Source: Deltaproteobacteria bacterium RIFCSPHIGHO2_12_FULL_43_9 | GTDB lineage: Bacteria; Bdellovibrionota; O2-12-FULL-43-9 | Direction: 5' to 3' | Length of the DNA stretch: 5,246 nucleotides | NCBI GenBank assembly: GCA_001798265.1 | Contig: MGRR01000080.1 | Coordinates: 1-5,246, forward strand | Part shown: positions 1 to 5,246 of the stretch, piece after piece | Layout of the letters: the number at the start of each line of letters is the position of its first letter | Position numbering within the stretch: the first letter of the stretch is position 1 | The notes under the pieces: model-generated | What the model was told of the DNA's origin: nothing | What the model saw: the letters and a program-made list of their open reading frames with translations, nothing else | The model's database searches: none | Translations under genes and position numbers: made by a program

Positions 1-1305
1 AAATTTTTAGAATATGAACTGGCAAACATATATCATGGTAAAGACATTGCGTCTGATAAACGATTTATGAAAAAAACCGTGGATGTTGACGGGGGAGAGA
101 CGTTTGTTACCAACTATATCGGTCCAAAAGGAACATTCCAGATAATTTCCTATAATGATGTTTTAAATAAGAATCTGGATTCCAAATGGTTCAGAAACAA
201 AATAATCCTAATTGGACCAACCTACTGGAATGAATCTGAAAATATCGCCTATACGCCGTATTCAAAGTCATTTTCCAGTATGACCAGGCTTGAAATTCAG
301 GCAAACGTTTTACAAACCTTGTTAAACAAAAACCCTATAGTCACATCCCCGGGCTGGTTGAATACCCTTTTAACATTCGCGGTTGCGGCTATAACAATTT
401 TTATCCTTTTTTCTTTTACTCCTATTATAGGAATAACATTTCTAGCCATGGAGATAGCCCTGCTTCTATTGCTGGGATATGCCTCATTTGTTTTTTTCAG
501 ATTTTGGTTGATATTAATTCATCCTCTGTTAACAATTTTCACATGCTACTATTTCTTCCTGCCTTATAGGTTGATTGTTGAGGACGGGAGAAGATGGAAA
601 TATCAAAAGAGATCGGAGATTCTGGGACAGGTGGAACAATTAAAGACAAATTTTATGTCTTTAATCTCTCACGATCTTAAAACCCCTATCGCAAAAATCC
701 AGGGAATGGCTGAGCGCGCGTTAAATTCGCCTGATCTGGAAGAGAAGAAAGAGTCGCTAAACAGCATTTTGAGAAGCTCGGAAGAGTTAAGCTCGTTTAT
801 TTCGAACATTCTTGACCTTACAAGGATTGAAACAAATAAGGTCTCGCTTCAAAAATCGAGCAGGGATTTAAATAAGGTAATAGAAGAGGTCATATTATCA
901 CTTGACTACATGGCTAGGGAAAAAAAGATTGAGATAATAAAAGAGCTTGAACCTCTCTTTTCAATAAAATTTGATGCTCGCCTGATTAAACAATCACTAA
1001 CCAACCTTATAGAAAATGCCCTTAAGTATTCACCGGAGAATGGAAAGATTATAATCCGGTCAGCCGAGGTGGGGGATATTGTTAAGGTTTCAATCATTGA
1101 TGACGGACCGGGATTATCTGACTTTGATAAAGAGAACGTGTTTTCAAGGTTTTATAGAGGCAAAAATGATTATAATCTCTCTATTAAGGGCACAGGTTTG
1201 GGTTTATATTTGGTTAAATATTTTATAGAACTTCATGGTGGTAGTGTGGCAGTAGAAAGTAGTCCTGGAAAAGGCTCGGTATTTTGGTTTACTCTACCGG
1301 TATAA
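1..1305 (+). CDS. CHASE2-domain sensor histidine kinase, 5' end cut by window
   Basis: This is a membrane histidine kinase that would sense an extracytoplasmic signal and phosphorylate the regulator encoded next. The frame is open from base 1, so the Met at 67 is internal; residues below are numbered from it. The end of a CHASE2 domain is seen in FRNKIILIGPTY (42-53), the TP at 63-64, and the EIQANVLQTLL stretch (76-86). Three hydrophobic segments follow at about 99-117, 119-145 and 146-166, the usual CHASE2 arrangement. HisKA carries the H-box HDLKTP with phospho-acceptor His202. HATPase_c shows the N-box NLIENA (313-318), G1 DDGPGL (345-350), F-box FSRFYRG (359-365) and G2 GTGLGL (375-380). 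It ends in a TAA 12 nt before the regulator, so the two form a cognate pair. CHASE2 domains usually exceed 200 residues, so a large N-terminal part lies outside the window. The ligand is unknown. The kinase core is intact and the family call is secure. Confidence 0.93.
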   Translation, partial: KFLEYELANIYHGKDIASDKRFMKKTVDVDGGETFVTNYIGPKGTFQIISYNDVLNKNLDSKWFRNKIILIGPTYWNESENIAYTPYSKSFSSMTRLEIQANVLQTLLNKNPIVTSPGWLNTLLTFAVAAITIFILFSFTPIIGITFLAMEIALLLLLGYASFVFFRFWLILIHPLLTIFTCYYFFLPYRLIVEDGRRWKYQKRSEILGQVEQLKTNFMSLISHDLKTPIAKIQGMAERALNSPDLEEKKESLNSILRSSEELSSFISNILDLTRIETNKVSLQKSSRDLNKVIEEVILSLDYMAREKKIEIIKELEPLFSIKFDARLIKQSLTNLIENALKYSPENGKIIIRSAEVGDIVKVSIIDDGPGLSDFDKENVFSRFYRGKNDYNLSIKGTGLGLYLVKYFIELHGGSVAVESSPGKGSVFWFTLPV

Positions 1306-1309
1306 AGGA
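1304..1309 (+). promoter_or_regulatory. Ribosome binding site of the response regulator gene
   Basis: AAAGGA overlaps the kinase stop codon (TAA at 1303-1305) and lies 8 nt before the ATG at 1318. This supports that start and suggests coupled translation of kinase and regulator. The receiver motif VLIVDDD begins at residue 4, which fits a start here. Confidence 0.6.
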
Positions 1310-1317
1310 CAACAGCG

Positions 1318-2691
1318 ATGCTTCAGGTGCTTATAGTTGATGACGACAAGGATTTACGAACAACCCTTAAGGCGGCGCTCAGCGCCAATACCTCATTTGT
1401 AATCGATGAGGCTGAAAATGGAGAAGAGGCTGTTCGCAGGGTAAAATCCAAAAATCATGACCTGGTATTATTAGACGTTGACATGCCCATATTAAACGGC
1501 AAAGAGGCTTTAGTAAAAATAAAAGAACATAACCCGGCAACAATAGTAATAATGCTCACGGCATATGCAACACTTGACGACGCAGTTGAGACGATAAAAC
1601 ATGGGGCCTACAACTACCTTTCCAAACCGATAAAAAGCGTTGAGGTTGTAGATATTATTAAAAAAGCCTTCGAGGCACACGCGTTGGTTGAGACAATCGC
1701 GTTCAGTTCTCCAATTATAACCCTTGAAAATGGACAACAGTTTATTGGTCACAGCAGGGAGATGAAAAAAGTATTTGGGATAATCAATCGTCTCGCAAAG
1801 GTTGATACCGCCGTTCTTGTCAGGGGAGAGAGTGGTACAGGGAAAGAGCTTGTTGCCAAGGCAATCCATTTCAATGGCCATAGAAAAAGTGGTCGTTTTG
1901 TAGCTGTAAATAGCAGTGCCTTTTCGGAAAATCTGGTGGAAAGCGAGCTTTTTGGCCATGAAAAGGGGGCATTCACGGGGGCTGATAGCAGAAAGATAGG
2001 TAAGTTTCAGTATGCTGAAGGTGGAACAATATTCCTGGATGAGATTGGCGATATTTCTCCGGCAATGCAGGTTAAATTACTACGCGTTTTACAGGAGAAA
2101 AGATTTACTCCCGTGGGATCAAACAGGGAGATAGAAGTGGATGTAAGAATTATTGCCGCGACAAACAGGAATCTTGAGGAGATGATAGAACAAGGGGCAT
2201 TCAGGGAGGATCTATACTACAGGCTTAATGTTCTTCCGATTTTCCTCCCACCGCTTAGAGAAAGGCGGGAAGAGATTGAACCCCTAGTTCATCATTTTAT
2301 TAAAAAATTTAATAACAACCAGAACAGAAAAATTACGGGTATCGCAAAAGATGCATTAAATATTCTTTTGAGATACAATTGGCAGGGAAATATACGGGAG
2401 CTGGAAAACGTCATAGAACATGCATTTGTTCTGGAGGCTTCGGATCAATTAACCGTTCACGCGCTTCCGGATCATCTGCTTGGACTAGAGAGTGAAGAGA
2501 GGGGTTATCCTGATAACCTTCTTGACTTTAAGGCGAATAAAGAAGAGTTTGAAAAGCAGTTTATTATTAACGCCCTTAAGACATTTAAGGGGAAAATTAA
2601 TCAAACTGCAGAGCATGCAAATATCCCTAAAAAAACCCTTTTACGAAAGATAGAAAAATATGGAATCAAAGCTGAAGATTATCGCAATTAG
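1318..2691 (+). CDS. NtrC-family sigma-54-dependent response regulator
   Basis: This cytoplasmic transcription activator is phosphorylated by the kinase and drives sigma-54 promoters by ATP hydrolysis. The order is the full NtrC layout at 457 aa, a normal length. The receiver domain (1-120) has acidic pocket residues D8-D10, phospho-acceptor D53, T81 and K103. The AAA+ sigma-54 interaction domain (about 142-370) has Walker A GESGTGKE (170-177), the sigma-54 contact loop GAFTGA (217-222) and Walker B TIFLDE (237-242). The R-finger region RVLQEKRFTPVG and the sensor motif LYYRLNVLPI follow. A Fis-type HTH occupies about 410-452 (INQTAEHANIPKKTLLRKIE). One mild departure is VNSSAF at 197-202, where many relatives have a VNCAA sequence. 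The gene belongs to the kinase operon and overlaps the next gene by 32 nt. No sigma-54 promoter was recognised in the window, so its targets are unknown. It is close to the NtrC/GlrR/AtoC group, but the exact orthology cannot be fixed from motifs alone. Confidence 0.95.
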   Translation: MLQVLIVDDDKDLRTTLKAALSANTSFVIDEAENGEEAVRRVKSKNHDLVLLDVDMPILNGKEALVKIKEHNPATIVIMLTAYATLDDAVETIKHGAYNYLSKPIKSVEVVDIIKKAFEAHALVETIAFSSPIITLENGQQFIGHSREMKKVFGIINRLAKVDTAVLVRGESGTGKELVAKAIHFNGHRKSGRFVAVNSSAFSENLVESELFGHEKGAFTGADSRKIGKFQYAEGGTIFLDEIGDISPAMQVKLLRVLQEKRFTPVGSNREIEVDVRIIAATNRNLEEMIEQGAFREDLYYRLNVLPIFLPPLRERREEIEPLVHHFIKKFNNNQNRKITGIAKDALNILLRYNWQGNIRELENVIEHAFVLEASDQLTVHALPDHLLGLESEERGYPDNLLDFKANKEEFEKQFIINALKTFKGKINQTAEHANIPKKTLLRKIEKYGIKAEDYRN

Positions 2692-3388
2692 TTTTCTCGG
2701 TATCGTAACAATCGGCTGCGCCACATCCCCTTCAACAACCAGGCCAACGCTTGGGCCAGATGGCCTCCCTTTAGAAGAAACCACGGAAGGCACCACCGTA
2801 ATTGATACCGGTCCAAAATATGTAATAGCCCAAGAGGCTCAGGCGGCAACCGAGGCCCCGGCATATATGGGGGTAGATGGAGGAACCCTAAGTCCCGAAG
2901 AGAGTGCAACAGCAAAAAGAAAGGCCTCTGTAACACTCGTAAATAAAGGAAAGAAGGCTTTATTTAACAATCAATATGCTATTGCCAATAAGGAACGCCA
3001 GTCTGCTCTCTCAATAGATTCACAAAATCCTCACGCATATTATTATCTTGCCCTGCTTGAGTATAGACAGGGGCAGTACCAACAGGCTCTCGGGCATCTG
3101 CAAAACGCAAAGGTACACTTTGCTGATCCGAAGTGGAAAGCGGAGAGTCACGTAATGGCTGGAAGGATTGAAGAGGATCTGCGTGATTGGCACGGAGCGG
3201 CGAACGAGTATGGAAAAGCCCTGAATTACACCCCTGGATTAGTCCCTGCGGAAGAGGGGCTTGGCAGGGTTCAGGGTAGAATTACCTCTTTCGAAACACT
3301 GCCCGGAGAACCGGGATCAGAGATTGAATCGGGCGAAAGAATGCCAGCTACAGGAGAACAACCCGGCTATCAAGATTCGGGAGAGTAG
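2660..3388 (+). CDS. TPR-repeat lipoprotein, probable accessory protein of the two-component system
   Basis: This is a predicted 242-aa lipoprotein, exported by Sec and lipidated at Cys20. The signal peptide is short: basic MESKLK, a hydrophobic core IIAISFLGIV, then a lipobox-like TIGC (17-20) with Thr at -3, which is less common than Leu or Val. The +2 residue is Ala, so Lol rules predict the outer membrane. Residues 21-88 form a Thr/Pro/Glu-rich linker. About 91-194 hold roughly three tetratricopeptide repeats (near 91-124, 125-156 and 162-194; for example the AYYYLALLEYRQGQYQQAL stretch), a protein-binding scaffold. The tail 210-242 is Gly/Pro/Glu-rich. The start at 2660 overlaps the regulator by 32 nt but is supported by the signal peptide; the next Met (residue 70) would lose it. 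The upstream GAAAGA (2645-2650) is a weak ribosome site. Its position suggests a role in signalling, like QseG, but no specific family was recognised. An unrelated cell-envelope role is possible. Confidence 0.8.
   Translation: MESKLKIIAISFLGIVTIGCATSPSTTRPTLGPDGLPLEETTEGTTVIDTGPKYVIAQEAQAATEAPAYMGVDGGTLSPEESATAKRKASVTLVNKGKKALFNNQYAIANKERQSALSIDSQNPHAYYYLALLEYRQGQYQQALGHLQNAKVHFADPKWKAESHVMAGRIEEDLRDWHGAANEYGKALNYTPGLVPAEEGLGRVQGRITSFETLPGEPGSEIESGERMPATGEQPGYQDSGE
3379..3385 (+). promoter_or_regulatory. Ribosome binding site supporting a TTG start for ileS
   Basis: GGGAGAG contains GGAG (3380-3383), 7 nt before the TTG at 3391. It lies inside the last codons of the lipoprotein gene, whose TAG is at 3386-3388. 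No ATG in the ileS frame occurs before 3448, and starting there would remove the conserved YKETLSLPQTDFP segment of bacterial IleRS. The TTG is therefore the best start. Confidence 0.75.
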
Positions 3389-3390
3389 TT

Positions 3391-5246
3391 TTGGCCAGTA
3401 GTACCTCGTACAAAGAGACCCTTTCGCTACCTCAAACCGATTTTCCGATGAAGGCGAATCTCATCTCGAAGGAGCCTGAGCTCCTTGCCTTCTGGGAAAA
3501 AGAGGAAATCTATCCGAAGATTCTAAAACAAAGAGCCGGCTCTCCTAAATTTATCCTTCATGATGGTCCACCATACGCGAATGGTGACATTCACCTTGGA
3601 CATTGCCTAAACAAAATACTCAAAGATTTCGTTGTTAAATCAAAATCTATGTCTGGTTACCTAAGTGAATATGTCCCCGGATGGGATTGTCACGGACAAC
3701 CGATTGAACACAAGGTAATCGATCAGGGACTAAAGAAACAAAAAGGGTCTCTGACCAAAATGGAAATAAGAAAGGCCTGCTACGAATACGCAATGAAATA
3801 CGTCGATATCCAGAGAGATGAATTTAAGAGAATCGGCGTATTCGGACTCTGGGACAAACCTTATTTAACCCTCGACCCGACATATGAAGCAGCCATCTTA
3901 AGAAAACTTGGGGATTTCGCAGGCAAGGGTCTACTCTACAAAAGAAAAAAACCGGTTCATTGGTGCACAAGCTGCGTAACTGCGTTGGCTGAAGCAGAGG
4001 TTGAATACGGGGATGTCACTTCGTCTTCAATTTACGTAAAATTCCCTCTTCCCAAAGATCAACTCAAGGCATTTCCAAAACTTCAAAATAAAAATGTTTT
4101 CGTCCTTATCTGGACAACTACACCATGGACACTCCCAGCAAATCTGGCAATTTCGCTACACCCAGATTTTCAATATATAGCCGTTGAACTCCCCCGTCAT
4201 TGCGAGCCTCTTGTCATTCCCGCGAAAGCGGGAATCCAGATCCCCGTTTTCACGGGGATGACGATTACGTCATTGCGAGGAGCCAAAGGCGACGAAGCAA
4301 TCTCTAGGGATGACGTCTACATAATTGCCGAGGGCTTATTAGAAGCAGTCTCAAAAGCGTGCAACTGGAAAAACCCAAAAATAGTAGAAACGTTTAAGGC
4401 GGAAAAATTAAACAAATTAAAGGCAAAGCATCCATTTATAGACCGTGATTCCATAATTTTGCTGGGGAAGCATATCACTCTCGAACAAGGAACCGGATGC
4501 GTCCACACTGCCCCTGGCCATGGTTATGAAGACTATTTAATGGGTCTTGAAGCAGGGCTGGATATTTATTGTCCTGTCGATGGAACAGGGAAATTTACCG
4601 CGGACGTGGAAAAATTCGCCAATCAATTCGTTTTTAAAGCAAACCCAGTAATAGTCGAATTGTTAAAAGAAAAAGATAGGTTAGCCAGTGCAACAATCGT
4701 TTCACACAGCTATCCACACTGCTGGCGCTGTAAACAAAAGGTAATATTCAGGGCAACAGAGCAGTGGTTCATCGCAATGGATCAGAAGGATTTCAGAAAA
4801 AACGCTCTCAAAGCAATTGATAATGTCCAATGGATTCCATCATGGGGGAGAAACAGGATCTACGGGATGGTAGAAAATAGACCTGATTGGTGCATTTCGA
4901 GACAGAGGGCCTGGGGTGTTCCAATTGTCGCCTTTAGATGCAAATCGTGCAGTGCGATCATTTTTTCCAAAGAGCTAATCTACGATATCGCATCTAAAAT
5001 TGAAAAATCTGGAACAGACCTCTGGTTTACAAAAACCACAAACGAACTAATTCCCCCCGGTACAAAATGTCCCAAGTGTCAAAAACAGGATTTTGAAAAA
5101 GAGGAGGATATTCTCGACGTATGGTTTGAATCTGGTGTCAGCTGGGCAGCAGTACTTGATACAAGAAAATCCCTTGGCTCACCTGCCGACTTATATCTTG
5201 AAGGGAGTGACCAGCATCGAGGATGGTTCCAGAGTTCACTTTTGGC
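3391..5246 (+). CDS. ileS: Isoleucyl-tRNA synthetase, 3' end cut by window, with in-frame repeat insertion
   Basis: This enzyme charges tRNA-Ile with isoleucine in the cytoplasm and hydrolyses mischarged Val-tRNA-Ile. About 618 codons are visible with no stop. After the TTG start comes the bacterial N-terminus YKETLSLPQTDFPMKANL, then the class I HIGH motif as HLGH (68-71) and PGWDCHGQPIEHKV. The CP1 editing domain has the Thr-rich WTTTPWTLPAN (241-251) and VHTAPGHGYED (371-381). Later come WCISRQRAWGVP, a CKSC...CPKC metal-type pair (C517/C520 and C560/C563), DILDVWFESG, and GSDQHRGWF near the edge. KMSKS and the C-terminal zinc site lie beyond it. Residues R269 to about D308 come from a palindromic repeat. 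Against remembered E. coli numbering the offset is +1 at the Thr-rich motif but +39 at His372 (E. coli H333), which fits a net gain of about 38 residues. Editing residues T243, N251, H372 and D381 are kept. It begins 2 nt after the lipoprotein stop. No T-box leader is present. Confidence 0.97.
   Translation, partial: MASSTSYKETLSLPQTDFPMKANLISKEPELLAFWEKEEIYPKILKQRAGSPKFILHDGPPYANGDIHLGHCLNKILKDFVVKSKSMSGYLSEYVPGWDCHGQPIEHKVIDQGLKKQKGSLTKMEIRKACYEYAMKYVDIQRDEFKRIGVFGLWDKPYLTLDPTYEAAILRKLGDFAGKGLLYKRKKPVHWCTSCVTALAEAEVEYGDVTSSSIYVKFPLPKDQLKAFPKLQNKNVFVLIWTTTPWTLPANLAISLHPDFQYIAVELPRHCEPLVIPAKAGIQIPVFTGMTITSLRGAKGDEAISRDDVYIIAEGLLEAVSKACNWKNPKIVETFKAEKLNKLKAKHPFIDRDSIILLGKHITLEQGTGCVHTAPGHGYEDYLMGLEAGLDIYCPVDGTGKFTADVEKFANQFVFKANPVIVELLKEKDRLASATIVSHSYPHCWRCKQKVIFRATEQWFIAMDQKDFRKNALKAIDNVQWIPSWGRNRIYGMVENRPDWCISRQRAWGVPIVAFRCKSCSAIIFSKELIYDIASKIEKSGTDLWFTKTTNELIPPGTKCPKCQKQDFEKEEDILDVWFESGVSWAAVLDTRKSLGSPADLYLEGSDQHRGWFQSSLL
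4195..4206 (+). repeat. Truncated first copy of the CATTGCGAG repeat unit
   Basis: CGTCATTGCGAG at 4195-4206 is repeated exactly at 4268-4279. In the second position it continues into a full unit; here it is followed by CCTC and then directly by the two-hairpin unit. It is therefore the left end of a repeat copy whose remainder is missing or was displaced. Confidence 0.75.
4213..4262 (+). repeat. Two-hairpin repeat unit (ATTCCCGC-GAAA-GCGGGAAT type)
   Basis: This is a 50-nt unit closed by GTCAT (4213-4217) and ATGAC (4258-4262). Inside are two perfect 8-bp hairpins. In the first, ATTCCCGC (4216-4223) pairs with GCGGGAAT (4228-4235) around a GAAA loop. In the second, ATCCCCGT (4240-4247) pairs with ACGGGGAT (4252-4259) around TTTC. 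The first hairpin matches the dispersed ATTCCC(N8)GGGAAT repeat class best known as dRS3 in Neisseria and common in many environmental genomes. The terminal stem competes by two bases with each hairpin, so the fold may be a cloverleaf or two separate stems. Confidence 0.85.
4268..4315 (+). repeat. Complete CATTGCGAG...GAAGCAATC palindromic repeat unit
   Basis: This is a 48-nt unit (exactly 16 codons) with ends CGTCAT (4268-4273) and ATGACG (4310-4315). An inner stem pairs ATTGC (4272-4276) with GCAAT (4297-4301), and GCC (4282-4284) with GGC (4288-4290) across an AAA loop, with a purine-rich internal loop between. Its right end GGGATGACG (4307-4315) is identical to 4255-4263 at the end of the preceding unit. 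In the ileS frame it supplies most of SLRGAKGDEAISRDD. Confidence 0.82.

Larger units (their letters stand above)
4195..4315 (+). repeat. Composite 121-nt palindromic repeat inserted in frame in ileS
   Basis: The block is bounded by the inverted hexamers CGTCAT (4195-4200) and ATGACG (4310-4315). Flanking ileS translation is ordinary IleRS (DFQYIAVEL before, DVYIIAEGLLEAV after). The block itself encodes peptides such as VIPAKAGIQ, PVFTGM and SLRGAKGDEAIS, which are familiar from translated intergenic repeats rather than from any synthetase. Only the ileS frame is fully open through it: the other two + frames stop at 4259-4261 (TGA) and 4305-4307 (TAG). The minus frames also contain stops, one of them only at the far end. 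No transposase gene and no clear target-site duplication are seen. It is a non-autonomous element of REP/MITE type, but its family name cannot be fixed here. Confidence 0.88.

Noticed and set aside
906..1097. Minus-strand 63-codon open frame
   Set aside because: It lies wholly opposite the HATPase_c coding region of the kinase, shows no recognisable domain, and is a shadow.
1510..1976. Two overlapping minus-strand open frames opposite the regulator AAA+ region
   Set aside because: Their translations are low-information complements of conserved Walker A and GAFTGA coding sequence, with no convincing ribosome site.
2688..2936. Minus-strand 82-codon open frame opposite the lipoprotein linker
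   Set aside because: The Leu/Pro-rich translation is what the complement of the Thr/Pro/Glu-rich linker gives; there is no domain or supporting context.
3280..3390. Possible sigma-70 promoter for ileS within the lipoprotein 3' end
   Set aside because: A TTGAAT-like hexamer is present but no good -10 box lies at a proper distance; too weak to report.
4195..4315. CRISPR array or intrinsic terminator as an explanation for the hairpins
   Set aside because: There are no regularly spaced repeats with unique spacers, and no T-run follows any stem; the ileS reading frame continues unbroken through the block.
4195..4315. ileS as a pseudogene disrupted by the repeat
   Set aside because: The frame is kept, no stop occurs to the window edge, and the HIGH, editing and later class I motifs are all conserved.
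4187..4320. Target-site duplication flanking the insert
   Set aside because: Only trivial 2-nt matches such as TC could be proposed on the two sides; not enough to claim a duplication.
4317..4508. Minus-strand 63-codon open frame opposite ileS
   Set aside because: It lies within conserved IleRS editing-domain coding sequence and is a shadow.

Overview
The window is about 43% GC by eye and reads as a stretch of chromosome from a Gram-negative, diderm bacterium. The evidence is an NtrC-class sigma-54 activator, a CHASE2 sensor kinase, and a lipoprotein whose +2 residue predicts outer-membrane sorting. The repeat family seen here (a CATTGCGAG...GAAGCAATC unit and an ATTCCCGCGAAAGCGGGAAT unit) is, from memory, common in Desulfobacterota, Nitrospirota and related environmental lineages. 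That suggests such a host but does not prove it.

All genes are on the + strand and packed like one operon. Positions 1-1305 hold the 3' part of a membrane histidine kinase (CHASE2 end, three membrane helices, HisKA, HATPase_c). Positions 1318-2691 hold its likely partner, a response regulator with receiver, sigma-54 AAA+ and Fis-type HTH domains. Positions 2660-3388, overlapping the regulator by 32 nt, encode a TPR lipoprotein. From a TTG at 3391 to the right edge runs ileS (isoleucyl-tRNA synthetase), open at its 3' end. The largest gap is 12 nt, and no terminator or obvious internal promoter separates the genes. Kinase, sigma-54 activator and lipoprotein together resemble in composition the enterobacterial QseE-QseG-QseF (GlrK-YfhG-GlrR) system, although the kinase sensor domain and the gene order differ.

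The most notable feature is a 121-nt composite palindromic repeat (4195-4315) inside ileS. It sits in the CP1 editing domain at a beta-hairpin turn and is read through in frame, adding about 40 residues. All editing and catalytic residues visible on either side are intact, so ileS looks functional rather than broken. The insert is modular: a truncated unit, a two-hairpin unit and a complete second unit, all carrying the same GTCAT/ATGAC ends. It resembles in principle the protein-coding palindromic elements of Rickettsia, but with a different sequence and in an essential gene.
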